Assembly: GCF_001429295.1 (NCBI RefSeq)
Contig: NZ_LMJL01000011.1
Location: 80,021-138,517, forward strand
Direction of reading: 5' to 3'
DNA from: Flavobacterium sp. Root935
Lineage (GTDB): Bacteria; Bacteroidota; Bacteroidia; Flavobacteriales; Flavobacteriaceae
Length of the DNA stretch: 58,497 nucleotides
Shown: piece by piece, positions 26,395 through 35,196 of the stretch
Numbering within the stretch: position 1 is the stretch's first letter
Layout of the letters: every line of letters starts with the position of its first letter
The notes under the pieces: generated by a model
Told to the model about the DNA's origin: nothing
What the model saw: only the letters and a program-made list of their open reading frames with translations
The model's database searches: none
Program-made: the position numbers and the translations under genes

Positions 26395-26425
26395 CTTGCC
26401 AGAAAAAAAAGTCTTTGTATATTTG
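26395..26425 (+). promoter_or_regulatory. Promoter of rpmH
   Basis: CTTG (26395-26398), a 19-base spacer and TATATTTG (26418-26425) form a good Bacteroidetes promoter. The leader is about 70 bases. It stands back to back with the promoter of the DUF2892 gene. Confidence 0.65.
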
Positions 26426-26498
26426 CACTCGGTTTTTGAGCAACGATATCGAAAACTAGAAAAAGAGATATTAGATACCATTTTAAAGATACAAAACA

Positions 26499-26660
26499 AT
26501 GAGCAAAAGAACATTTCAACCATCGAAAAGAAAAAGAAGAAATAAGCACGGATTTATGGACAGAATGGCTTCTGCGAATGGAAGAAAAGTTCTAGCGCGT
26601 AGAAGAGCAAAAGGAAGACATAAATTAACTGTTTCTAGCGAACCTAGACACAAAAAATAA
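26499..26660 (+). CDS. rpmH: 50S ribosomal protein L34
   Basis: This 53-residue, strongly basic protein reads [19 protein letters not shown], then [20 protein letters not shown], the universal L34 signature. L34 is a late-assembling large-subunit protein. Flavobacterial L34 carries a slightly longer C-terminal tail ([10 protein letters not shown]) than the E. coli form. No rnpA follows, so the classical rpmH-rnpA pairing is absent here. Confidence 0.97.
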
Positions 26661-26678
26661 TGTTTGTATAAACATACA

Positions 26679-26712
26679 TAAGGCGATTACTTTTTTAGTA
26701 TCGCCTTTTTTT
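26679..26712 (+). terminator. Rho-independent terminator after rpmH
   Basis: AGGCGAT pairs with ATCGCCT (with a slipped TAC/GTA extension), followed by T7. Confidence 0.75.
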
Positions 26713-26808
26713 ATACCTTGTCGGTAAAATTTTTTACAACATTCTAGTTTAGAATAGACTACGAATGTTTTTTAGAAGTACTTTATATAACTACACAATA
26801 CATACAAA

Positions 26809-29664
26809 ATGCCTAAAGACACATCAATTAAATCCGTTTTAATAATAGGTTCGGGACCTATTGTTATTGGTCAAGCTTGCGAATTCGACTATGCAGGTTC
26901 TCAATCTGCACGTTCTATTCGTGAAGAAGGAATTGAAGTTATCTTGATTAACTCAAATCCAGCGACGATTATGACCGACCCATCTATGGCCGATCATATT
27001 TATTTGAAACCATTAACGACAAAATCGATTATTGAGATTCTTAAGGAACATCCACAAATTGATGCTGTTTTACCAACAATGGGAGGACAAACAGCTTTGA
27101 ACTTGTGTTTGGAAGCGGAAGAAAAAGGAATCTGGCAGGATTTCGGGGTAAGATTAATTGGAGTTGACGTAAACGCAATTAATATTACAGAAGACAGAGA
27201 GCAGTTTAAACAGCTTTTAGAAAAAATCAATGTACCAACTGCACCTGCAAAAACGGCTACTTCATATTTAGAAGGAAAAGAAATTGCTCAGGAATTTGGT
27301 TTTCCACTTGTAATTCGTCCATCGTTTACACTTGGAGGAACAGGAGCTGCAGTAGTTTACAAAAAAGAAGATTTTGATGAGCTTTTAACAAGAGGTCTTG
27401 AAGCTTCTCCAATTCACGAAGTTTTAATTGATAAAGCTTTGATGGGATGGAAAGAATACGAATTAGAACTTTTAAGAGATAAAAACGATAATGTTGTAAT
27501 TATCTGTTCAATCGAAAATATGGACCCAATGGGAATCCATACTGGAGATTCGATTACAGTTGCACCTGCAATGACTTTATCTGATACAACTTTCCAAAAA
27601 CTGAGAGATTACGCAATCTTGATGATGAGAAGTATCGGAAACTTTGCTGGAGGATGTAACGTACAATTCGCAGTTTCGCCAGACGAAAAAGAAGATATCG
27701 TAGCAATCGAGATTAACCCTCGTGTTTCTCGTTCTTCTGCATTAGCATCAAAAGCAACTGGTTATCCAATTGCTAAAATTGCTTCTAAACTGGCTTTAGG
27801 ATACAACTTAGATGAATTACAAAATCAAATTACAAAATCGACTTCGGCTCTTTTTGAACCAACTTTAGATTATGTAATCGTAAAAATACCACGTTGGAAC
27901 TTTGATAAATTTGAAGGATCTGACAGAACTTTAGGTCTTCAGATGAAATCTGTAGGTGAAGTTATGGGAATCGGGCGTTCTTTTCAGGAGGCGCTTCACA
28001 AAGCAACTCAATCTTTAGAAATTAAAAGAAATGGGTTAGGGGCTGACGGAAAAGGATATAAAGATTACGAGCAGATTATCGAAAAGCTTACATACGCAAG
28101 CTGGGATAGAGTATTTGTAATTTATGATGCAATCGCAATGGGAATTCCGTTGAGCAGAATTCATGAAATTACAAGAATCGATATGTGGTTCTTAAAACAA
28201 TACGAAGAACTTTATGTTTTAGAGAAAGAAATTTCAAACTATAAAGTTTCTAATCTTCCTAAAGAATTATTACTTGAAGCAAAACAAAAAGGTTTTGCAG
28301 ACAGACAAATTGCTCACATGATGAATTGTCTAGAAAGTGAAGTACATTCTTTACGTATGGAGCAAAACATTAACCGTGTGTTTAAACTAGTTGATACTTG
28401 TGCCGCTGAGTTTAAAGCGCTGACTCCTTACTACTATTCAACTTTTGAAGCTGAAATCGAAAAAGCAAACGGAGAACGTTTTGTTGATAACGAAAGTATT
28501 GTTACAGATAAAAAGAAAGTTATTGTTCTAGGTTCTGGACCAAACAGAATTGGTCAGGGAATTGAGTTTGATTATTCTTGTGTGCATGGAGTTTTAGCAG
28601 CAAAAGAATGCGGCTACGAAACAATCATGATTAACTGTAACCCTGAAACGGTTTCTACAGATTTTGATACTGCTGATAAATTATACTTTGAGCCAGTTTT
28701 TTGGGAACATATTTACGATATCATCCAGCACGAAAAACCAGAAGGTGTAATCGTACAGCTTGGTGGACAAACAGCTCTTAAATTAGCAGACAAATTATCT
28801 AAATATGGTGTAAAAATCATAGGAACTAGTTTTGATGCACTTGATTTAGCTGAAGATAGAGGACGTTTCTCAGACTTATTAACTGAATTAAATATTCCTT
28901 TCCCAAGATTCGGAATCGCTGAAACGGCAGACGAAGCTTCGAACTTAGCTGATAGTTTAGATTTCCCACTTTTAATTCGTCCTTCTTATGTATTAGGAGG
29001 TCAGGGAATGAAAATTGTAATCAACAAAAAAGAACTTGAAGAACACGTTATCGATTTGTTGAAAACAATTCCAGGAAACAAATTACTTCTCGATCACTAT
29101 TTAGCTGGAGCAATCGAAGCTGAAGCTGATGCCATTTGTGATGCTGATGGAAATGTTTACATCATTGGTATTATGGAGCACATTGAGCCTTGTGGAGTTC
29201 ACTCTGGAGATAGTAACGCGACATTACCTCCTTTTAACTTAGGAGAATTTGTAATGCAGCAAATTAAAGATCATACACATAAAATTGCGAGAGCTTTAAA
29301 AACTGTAGGTCTAATTAATATTCAGTTTGCGATAAAAGACGATACAGTTTACATTATCGAGGCAAATCCAAGAGCTTCTAGAACGGTTCCATTTATTGCA
29401 AAAGCTTACGGAGAACCTTATGTAAACTACGCTACAAAAGTAATGTTAGGCCACAACAAAGTAACTGACTTTGATTTCAATCCGCAATTAAAAGGATATG
29501 CAATTAAGCAACCAGTTTTCTCTTTCAGCAAGTTCCCGAACGTAAACAAGGCGTTAGGACCAGAAATGAAATCTACAGGAGAAAGCATCTTGTTTATTGA
29601 TGACTTAAAAGACGATCAATTCTACGAATTGTACTCTAGAAGAAAAATGTATTTGAGTAAATAA
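26809..29664 (+). CDS. carB: Carbamoyl-phosphate synthase large subunit without MGS domain
   Basis: The enzyme makes carbamoyl phosphate from bicarbonate, ammonia and two ATP for pyrimidines and arginine. Two homologous halves are visible, starting at SVLIIGSGPIVIGQACEFDYAG and KVIVLGSGPNRIGQGIEFDYS, each with an ATP-grasp core (VIRPSFTLGGTGAAVVY; LIRPSYVLGGQGMKIVI; EINPRVSRSSALASKATGYPIAKIA; EANPRASRTVPFIAKAYG). The 951-residue chain stops about 20 residues after GPEMKSTGES. Enzymes of E. coli type have about 1073 residues with a C-terminal MGS allosteric domain, which is missing here. carA is not in this window. Confidence 0.93.
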   Translation: MPKDTSIKSVLIIGSGPIVIGQACEFDYAGSQSARSIREEGIEVILINSNPATIMTDPSMADHIYLKPLTTKSIIEILKEHPQIDAVLPTMGGQTALNLCLEAEEKGIWQDFGVRLIGVDVNAINITEDREQFKQLLEKINVPTAPAKTATSYLEGKEIAQEFGFPLVIRPSFTLGGTGAAVVYKKEDFDELLTRGLEASPIHEVLIDKALMGWKEYELELLRDKNDNVVIICSIENMDPMGIHTGDSITVAPAMTLSDTTFQKLRDYAILMMRSIGNFAGGCNVQFAVSPDEKEDIVAIEINPRVSRSSALASKATGYPIAKIASKLALGYNLDELQNQITKSTSALFEPTLDYVIVKIPRWNFDKFEGSDRTLGLQMKSVGEVMGIGRSFQEALHKATQSLEIKRNGLGADGKGYKDYEQIIEKLTYASWDRVFVIYDAIAMGIPLSRIHEITRIDMWFLKQYEELYVLEKEISNYKVSNLPKELLLEAKQKGFADRQIAHMMNCLESEVHSLRMEQNINRVFKLVDTCAAEFKALTPYYYSTFEAEIEKANGERFVDNESIVTDKKKVIVLGSGPNRIGQGIEFDYSCVHGVLAAKECGYETIMINCNPETVSTDFDTADKLYFEPVFWEHIYDIIQHEKPEGVIVQLGGQTALKLADKLSKYGVKIIGTSFDALDLAEDRGRFSDLLTELNIPFPRFGIAETADEASNLADSLDFPLLIRPSYVLGGQGMKIVINKKELEEHVIDLLKTIPGNKLLLDHYLAGAIEAEADAICDADGNVYIIGIMEHIEPCGVHSGDSNATLPPFNLGEFVMQQIKDHTHKIARALKTVGLINIQFAIKDDTVYIIEANPRASRTVPFIAKAYGEPYVNYATKVMLGHNKVTDFDFNPQLKGYAIKQPVFSFSKFPNVNKALGPEMKSTGESILFIDDLKDDQFYELYSRRKMYLSK

Positions 29665-29682
29665 TCTCAAATTCTGATATAA

Positions 29683-29716
29683 AAAAAGCTCCAATGAAAA
29701 TTGGAGCTTTTTTGTT
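29683..29716 (+). terminator. Rho-independent terminator after carB
   Basis: AAAGCTCCAA pairs with TTGGAGCTTT around TGAAAA, with an A run before and T run after, so it can also serve the convergent lipoprotein gene. Confidence 0.85.
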
Positions 29717-29725
29717 TTTTGTTAC

Positions 29726-30268
29726 TTAGTAGGCAACATCATATTTATAATTAAAAGTACCATCTGTAACTTGTGTTGTAACTGGATTATTTGCACCAAT
29801 TGGCTTTGAATAATCTTCAACGCAATTAAAAGAAAAGGTTCCTGCGACGATTTTTGTATTTAAATCAATCGAAGTTATAGACAAAGTTCCTTTGGCGACA
29901 TATTGGTTTTTTGGTTTTGTATTAAAGATAAATTGAATTTGTGTTTTTGAGGCATCATAAGTTTCTGACGTGATAGGATAAGTGCCAATTTTTAGATCGC
30001 TTCTTTTAATATATAAAATTATTTCATCTACACCTTTTCTCCCCTGTAATTGAATATATTCAGCTGTGGGATAGTAGGTGTATAATGGTTTTGTTGCAAA
30101 ATTTGAATTGAACGGATTGTTCATTTCCCACAAAGTTCCATCAATTTTAGCATTCATTGCAAATTTTGATGTTGGAGCGGTTGGATCTTCTGAATTTTCA
30201 CTGTTATCGCTTGAACAGCTGTTTAGAACTAAAACTAAAAAAAGAAAGAGAATTTTTGGTGTTTTCAT
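29726..30268 (-). CDS. DUF6252-like lipoprotein
   Basis: The 180-residue protein has a lipoprotein signal ending LNSC (Cys18) followed by an acidic SSDNSENSEDP stretch, the type of anionic tag that directs Bacteroidetes lipoproteins to the surface. The mature part (FAMNAKIDGTLWEMNNPF, IILYIKRSDLKIGTYPIT, GTFSFNCVEDY) looks like the DUF6252 beta-sandwich family. Function unknown. It is a single gene. Confidence 0.7.
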   Translation of the reverse strand: MKTPKILFLFLVLVLNSCSSDNSENSEDPTAPTSKFAMNAKIDGTLWEMNNPFNSNFATKPLYTYYPTAEYIQLQGRKGVDEIILYIKRSDLKIGTYPITSETYDASKTQIQFIFNTKPKNQYVAKGTLSITSIDLNTKIVAGTFSFNCVEDYSKPIGANNPVTTQVTDGTFNYKYDVAY

Positions 30269-30358
30269 TAGTGGTATTTAAAGGTTATGTTGGATGTAAA
30301 TGTAGAAAAATATTTGTTAATATTGTAATTTTGTAAAAGCCTTGTTATTAACGGGCTA

Positions 30359-30387
30359 TAAAAAAAGCTCCAATTTATTGGAGCTTC
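30359..30387 (-). terminator. Terminator of the ECF sigma/DUF4252 operon
   Basis: AAGCTCCAA (30365-30373) pairs with TTGGAGCTT (30378-30386). The minus-strand product is followed by a T run. Confidence 0.8.
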
Positions 30388-30409
30388 TTTTGGTTTAAAA
30401 AGTAAGACG

Positions 30410-30949
30410 TTATTTTTTAATAAGTTGTTCTAATGGTTTCAATTGATCCATATCAATTTTAGATTTTTGTAAAACAGACATTAAAGTCATAATATTATTC
30501 GGATTCATATCTTCACCTAAAACACGAACTACAGCAAAGCCAGTTTCTTTTCGATTAAGGAATATGACAAATTCTTTAATGTTGTCTTCAGATCCTACAT
30601 AACTAATAGAAGCTCCGTCTTTACCAGATCCAAATTTCATTAATTGTTCATATTTTGGATTTTTTAATATGGCATTGACTTTTGTTCTTTCTGTCTCAAA
30701 CTGCGCCTGATTTTTATCATTTGCTTTAAAAGCCAGAATATTCATTTTTTCGAAAGAATTTACCGCTTCAGTTTGTTCTGCTGAAAGTTTCGTTTTTTCA
30801 AGATTTAAAATATTAGGTGAAATATCCAATGCTATAAAATCTTTGTTTTCTGTGTTTTCAACAAAATACTTTTGTAATGTTGGTTCAGAGTTACAGCTTC
30901 CTAAAGTTAGCAAAGCTATAAGTGCTAAGGTGAAAATAGTTGTCTTCAT
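30410..30949 (-). CDS. DUF4252 lipoprotein
   Basis: The 179-residue protein has a lipoprotein signal ending LGSC (Cys19) and a DUF4252 domain (FIALDISPNILNLEKTKLS, MKFGSGKDGASISYVGSEDNIKEFVIFLNRKETGFAVVRVLGEDM). It starts one base after the stop of a second DUF4252 gene. It is the last gene of the sigma operon, so it is probably both part of and controlled by that regulon. Molecular function of the family is unknown. Confidence 0.85.
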   Translation of the reverse strand: MKTTIFTLALIALLTLGSCNSEPTLQKYFVENTENKDFIALDISPNILNLEKTKLSAEQTEAVNSFEKMNILAFKANDKNQAQFETERTKVNAILKNPKYEQLMKFGSGKDGASISYVGSEDNIKEFVIFLNRKETGFAVVRVLGEDMNPNNIMTLMSVLQKSKIDMDQLKPLEQLIKK

Positions 30950-30950
30950 T

Positions 30951-31478
30951 TTATTTTTTGCCTTTAGAAGCTTTCTTTAAATCAGAACCTCCTGGAAGCT
31001 GCATTTTATCTGTTAATACTGAGATTTCGTTTAGATCAAAATTACCAGTTAAAGATAATAAAACAGTCTCATCGTTTTTAGCACCGTCAACATACATTAA
31101 CAATTCTCTTATCTGCGTATCTGATGCGCCAGATTTTACCATGATTCTAACATTTTTACCGCTGTCATTTACACGCATCAATTCTTCAAGGCCTGCAGTT
31201 TTAATGTATTTGTCTGCTGAAGCTTTCATTTCTGCTTCAATTTTTGGATTTTTAGTGGTAAACACTTTTAAATAATCTAATTTTTTAATTAAAGCAATGT
31301 ATTGTTGTGTCTGTTTATCAGAAGCATCAACTTTTACCTTGCTCATTAAATCGAACATTTTTTTGTTTACAATTACAGAGGTTACATCGTCTTGACCATC
31401 AAATTTGTCAAAAGCACCTTGTGCATAAAAAACGTTTGTAACAAATGCGAAAACTAGAGTTATGATGAAATTTTTCAT
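30951..31478 (-). CDS. DUF4252 secreted protein
   Basis: The 175-residue protein has a signal peptide ending NVFYAQ and no lipobox, so it should be periplasmic. It is the paralogue of the next gene (TSVIVNKKMFDLMSKVKVD, VRIMVKSGASDTQIRELLMYVDGA, VLLSLTGNFDLNEISVLTDKM). It lies 15 bases after the anti-sigma gene and 1 base before the lipoprotein paralogue. A periplasmic and membrane-bound pair downstream of an anti-sigma suggests envelope sensing, but this is inference. Confidence 0.85.
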   Translation of the reverse strand: MKNFIITLVFAFVTNVFYAQGAFDKFDGQDDVTSVIVNKKMFDLMSKVKVDASDKQTQQYIALIKKLDYLKVFTTKNPKIEAEMKASADKYIKTAGLEELMRVNDSGKNVRIMVKSGASDTQIRELLMYVDGAKNDETVLLSLTGNFDLNEISVLTDKMQLPGGSDLKKASKGKK

Positions 31479-31493
31479 TTGATTTAAATTTAA

Positions 31494-31958
31494 TTACTGT
31501 TTAAAAATTTTGTTTTTTGATTGTTCGTATTCTTTAATGTACTGTACACTTTCAATACCTACATTAACATTGTTTGATAATAAAGCCAAAGCTTTTTGTG
31601 TCGCTTTTAGCGCCTCTTCGGGATCATCGTAGGTTCCTAATTCTGTTTTAGAAGCTACGGCAGTAGTAGTAGTACTTTGTTCGCTTGCAAAATAATAGGT
31701 TCCAATTCCCAGCAAAATCACAGCTGAAGCCGCAATCGATAACCACGCCACATTTCGTTTTTTAGTTTGTAGTGGAATTTCATACGTCGATTTCTGTTCT
31801 TTTGCTAGAGAGAAATAGCCAAACATAGACTTGTACTGCTCCAAATGCTGCGCAACATTTGGTGAAGAAAAGTATTCTCTTAATTCTTTTTCTTCGGCAA
31901 TCGTTGTTTCTCCCTGAAAGTATTTTTCTAATAGATTTTCTATTTTATTTAGTTCCAT
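31494..31958 (-). CDS. Putative anti-sigma factor (single-pass membrane)
   Basis: The 154-residue protein has an N-terminal cytosolic helix bundle (MELNKIENLLEKYFQGETTIAEEKELREYFSS, of the type seen in Bacteroidetes anti-sigmas), one membrane helix (NVAWLSIAASAVILLGIGTYYF, about 69-90) and a short periplasmic tail. Its start overlaps the sigma gene by 14 bases, so translation is coupled. It should hold the sigma factor until a signal arrives. No zinc-finger HxxxCxxC is present. Confidence 0.8.
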   Translation of the reverse strand: MELNKIENLLEKYFQGETTIAEEKELREYFSSPNVAQHLEQYKSMFGYFSLAKEQKSTYEIPLQTKKRNVAWLSIAASAVILLGIGTYYFASEQSTTTTAVASKTELGTYDDPEEALKATQKALALLSNNVNVGIESVQYIKEYEQSKNKIFKQ

Positions 31959-32454
31959 AAAGGTGTGTATTTGTCATTGATTCTCTAATTTTTTTTCTCG
32001 CTCTCGAAAGTGCCACTCGTATTGCAGTTTCGTTCATATTGACAATTTTCGCTATTTCGTCAAATTCATATTGTTCAACATCCCGAAGCTGAATCAGCAG
32101 CTGCATTTGTTCTGGAAGCTGATTTATAATTTTTTCAACCCATTCTAGACTATTTTCATCTTCCAGCTTTTTGTCTAACTGCGGTTCCCTGTCGGTAAAA
32201 TTATTATGAACAATCTGCAGATTACTGGCTCTTTTAGATTTTAATTGGTCGAGACAATAATTTTTAGTCATTGTCATAGCTAAAGCTTCGACGCTGTTAT
32301 AGTTTTCCAGATTTTCTTTTTTATTCCATAATTTTACCATTACTTCCTGAGTGGCGTCTTCGGCCTCTTCAGTACTTGTAAGCAATCTTTTTGCCAGACG
32401 AAAAACTTTGTCTTTAAAAGGATTTATTAATTCTATAAATACAACTTGGTTCAT
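31945..32454 (-). CDS. ECF RNA polymerase sigma factor
   Basis: The 169-residue protein has sigma region 2 (FKDKVFRLAKRLLTSTEEAEDATQEVMVKLW) and region 4 (LPEQMQLLIQLRDVEQYEFDEIAKIVNMNETAIRVALSRARKKIRE), and no regions 1 or 3, as in extracytoplasmic-function sigmas. It heads the operon sigma, anti-sigma, two DUF4252 genes. Autoregulation is expected for this class but no second ECF-type promoter is available here for comparison. Confidence 0.92.
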   Translation of the reverse strand: MNQVVFIELINPFKDKVFRLAKRLLTSTEEAEDATQEVMVKLWNKKENLENYNSVEALAMTMTKNYCLDQLKSKRASNLQIVHNNFTDREPQLDKKLEDENSLEWVEKIINQLPEQMQLLIQLRDVEQYEFDEIAKIVNMNETAIRVALSRARKKIRESMTNTHLYGTK

Positions 32455-32621
32455 TAAACTGATGGTTAATCGTTAGCTTATATAGTCAAGACGAGGTACA
32501 ATTATATTTGTTACAACAAAAAATAAATATTTTTTTTACGTAAAAAAAATACTGCTTTTTTGACGAAGCTAAAACTAAAGATACTACTTTTACGTTTATA
32601 CCACTAAGAAACCCAATTGAT

Positions 32622-34079
32622 ATGAAAACACCTTTAAAGAGTATTCTCTTTCTTTTTTTGCTAGCTTTTTCTTTGCAGTCTTGTGAAGATCAAGATGACG
32701 TTGCAGCTCCAGCAGACTTACAAGTTAATAATTTTATATGGAGAGGATTAAATGAAGTTTATTTATGGCAGGCAGATGTGCCTAATTTAGCTGATGGACG
32801 TAATCTTCAACCTGATTTCGATACTTTTTTAAGAGGTTATTCTAAGCCGGAAGATTTGTTTGAAGATTTATTGAATAAACCAGAAAGTAAATACCCGAAC
32901 GGAGGGGCTATTGACCGTTTCAGCTGGATTGTTGATGACTATACTGTTTTGGAACAAGAATTAAGCGGTATTACCAAAAATAACGGAGTCGATTTTAGAC
33001 TAAGCCTTATTTCTTCTGGGTCAAATGATGTTGTTGGATATGTTCGTTATATTATACCAAATTCTGATGCTTCTACAAAAGCAATTAAAAGAGGCGATTT
33101 GTTTACAAGCGTGAACGGAACAAAACTTACTGTTTCTAATTACCAGCAATTGTTATTGAATCAAGATAGCTATACTTTAAATCTAGCAGATTATAACGGA
33201 AGTACTTTTGTTTTGAATGGTAAATCGGTTGCTTTAACGAAAACAGTTTTAGAAGAAAATCCAATTTTCATCAATAAAGTGATTACTTCAGGAAGTCATA
33301 AAATTGGTTATTTAATGTATAATGGTTTTTATTCTGAATACGATGATAAATTAAATCAAGCTTTTGGCGAATTAAAAGCACAAGGGGTAACAGATTTAGT
33401 TTTAGATCTTCGTTATAATGGAGGAGGAGCTATTACATCTTCAACTAGACTTGCAAGTATGATTACGGGACAGTTTCCAGGGCAGATTTTTTCAAAAATG
33501 ACGTTTAATGCTAAACAAATGGAAGGTCTAAGCGGTGATGACTTAGAAAGTCTGAATGAAAGATTCGTTAATAATATTGATGGAAAATCATTAAACAGTT
33601 TAAATTTAAACACGGTTTATATTATTACAACAGAAAGTACAGCTTCTGCAAGTGAATTAGTGATAAATGGGTTAAAACCTTATATCAATGTTGTTCAAAT
33701 TGGAGAAATTACAACTGGAAAGAATGTAGGTTCATTTACAGTTTATGATTCAGAAACTTTGACTAAAAAGAACGTAAATCCGAATCATAAATACGCAATG
33801 CAGCCTTTGGTTTTAAAGATTACAAATTCAGCAAATTTTGGAGATTATACTCAAGGTTTACAGCCAACATACGAGCAGAACGAACAAGTTAGCACTTATG
33901 GCGTTTTAGGAGAAACATCTGAGCCGTTACTTAGTTTAGCTATTTCGAAAATTACGGGCGCAACTGCTAAAAGAACTTTTAATGATTTGGAACCGAAGTT
34001 TCCTTACGTAACAGATTCAAAAATCATTAACGGATTGAAACATGGTATGTATCTTAAAACTGCACCAAAACTATATTAA
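32622..34079 (+). CDS. S41-family C-terminal processing peptidase (lipoprotein)
   Basis: The 485-residue protein has a lipoprotein signal ending LQSC (Cys21), a PDZ-like segment (AIKRGDLFTSVNGTKLTVSNYQQLL, about 160) and the tail-specific protease core. VLDLRYNGGGAITSSTRLASM precedes the nucleophile serine in TTESTASASELV and the general-base lysine in ITTGKNVGS. It should be a periplasmic or surface serine protease. It is transcribed divergently from the sigma operon across 167 bases, so it may be a target of that sigma. Confidence 0.88.
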   Translation: MKTPLKSILFLFLLAFSLQSCEDQDDVAAPADLQVNNFIWRGLNEVYLWQADVPNLADGRNLQPDFDTFLRGYSKPEDLFEDLLNKPESKYPNGGAIDRFSWIVDDYTVLEQELSGITKNNGVDFRLSLISSGSNDVVGYVRYIIPNSDASTKAIKRGDLFTSVNGTKLTVSNYQQLLLNQDSYTLNLADYNGSTFVLNGKSVALTKTVLEENPIFINKVITSGSHKIGYLMYNGFYSEYDDKLNQAFGELKAQGVTDLVLDLRYNGGGAITSSTRLASMITGQFPGQIFSKMTFNAKQMEGLSGDDLESLNERFVNNIDGKSLNSLNLNTVYIITTESTASASELVINGLKPYINVVQIGEITTGKNVGSFTVYDSETLTKKNVNPNHKYAMQPLVLKITNSANFGDYTQGLQPTYEQNEQVSTYGVLGETSEPLLSLAISKITGATAKRTFNDLEPKFPYVTDSKIINGLKHGMYLKTAPKLY

Positions 34080-34093
34080 ATAAAATTCAAATA

Positions 34094-34128
34094 ATAAAAA
34101 AGGCTTTCAGAAATGAAAGCCTTTTTCG
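34094..34128. terminator. Bidirectional terminator
   Basis: AAAAAGGCTTTCA pairs with TGAAAGCCTTTTT around GAAA, with A/T runs on both sides, between the convergent S41 and propeller genes. Confidence 0.88.
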
Positions 34129-34158
34129 TAAAAAAAACAAAAACTAATTCTAAATAGT

Positions 34159-35193
34159 TTAATCGTTAAAGTAAAAACCGTTTGATCCTGCACCGGTTGC
34201 TAATTCTTTTTGAAGATTTCCAGCTAAGTCGTAAATGAATGCTTTACTATCTTTATCGAATTTTGCATCTGCAACATAAATACGATTGTTTTCTACTGCA
34301 AATCCGTATATATAACTATCAGCTATCGTAACAATTGCTGTTGTAGAAGGCGCTGTTGCGTTAATGCCCATTGCATAAACAGAAGTTCCTGCTGTGTAGT
34401 AAATTTTGTTGTCTTCAATATCCATAAGACCAACTCCAGCTAAACTGTCTGGGAATCCAATTTTAGAAACGGATTTGTCTGATAATTTAACTTTTACTAA
34501 TTCACCATTACCGGAAAATGGTGCTCTAAGAATATATAAATTACCATTTTCTTCTTCGATACAATCTGCACTATATCCAATTTCTAAAGTTTCAACTGCT
34601 TTTGTAGCAATATTTACAATTAAAAGTTTACTGCTGCTGTTTGGTTCAGTGATGTATAATTTACCATCTTCTAGAACTAATCTGTTTGCAGTTGCGTTTA
34701 ATTCAATTTTTGACTCTACTTTATTAGTAGCTAAGTTAATAACAGCAACAAAATCATCAGTATCTCCTGTTGCTGGATTAATGTACGAATACGTATTTGC
34801 GTTGGTAACATAAGCTTTTCCATCTTTCACAACACCATATCTTGGAGTTGCAAGACCTGAATCAATTTTTGCAATCAATTTAAAAGTATATCTGTTTACA
34901 ACATTGATCACATTGGAACCACCTGCAATGATATAAGCTTTATCTCCGTCAAAAAAGATATTCTGTAAATATCCTCCAACCAAATCATTTCCATTTTCAG
35001 CTTTATAAGCATCTTTTGTAAACAAACTAAAATCATTGCTAGAGAATGAAACACTTCCAACACTTGAACTTCCTTCATTCAAAATAAAAAAACCATTGTC
35101 ATAAGCGCCTTTTGGAGTATCGTCATCATCGCTTGAACAAGAAACGAATAACGAAATGCTTAACGCTATTAAAAGTAATTTACTGAACTTCAT
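34159..35193 (-). CDS. BtuG-like seven-bladed propeller surface lipoprotein
   Basis: The 344-residue protein has a lipoprotein signal ending FVSC (Cys20), directly followed by SSDDDD, an acidic surface-export tag. The mature part is YncE-like propeller repeats (NGFFILNEGSSSVGSVSF, DGDKAYIIAGGSNVINVVNRYTFKLIAKID, YGVVKDGKAYVTN, RLVLEDGKLYITEPNSSSKLLIVN, IEDNKIYYTAGTSVYAMGINA). It starts 3 bases after the BtuB-like receptor, below a cobalamin riboswitch. BtuG of Bacteroides is a surface B12-binding propeller paired with BtuB; context plus fold make that role likely. Binding of B12 is inferred. Confidence 0.8.
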   Translation of the reverse strand: MKFSKLLLIALSISLFVSCSSDDDDTPKGAYDNGFFILNEGSSSVGSVSFSSNDFSLFTKDAYKAENGNDLVGGYLQNIFFDGDKAYIIAGGSNVINVVNRYTFKLIAKIDSGLATPRYGVVKDGKAYVTNANTYSYINPATGDTDDFVAVINLATNKVESKIELNATANRLVLEDGKLYITEPNSSSKLLIVNIATKAVETLEIGYSADCIEEENGNLYILRAPFSGNGELVKVKLSDKSVSKIGFPDSLAGVGLMDIEDNKIYYTAGTSVYAMGINATAPSTTAIVTIADSYIYGFAVENNRIYVADAKFDKDSKAFIYDLAGNLQKELATGAGSNGFYFND

Positions 35194-35196
35194 ATA

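Noticed and set aside
30940..31275. 111-residue plus-strand ORF opposite the DUF4252 gene
   Set aside because: Antisense of a recognised gene, with no recognised domain.
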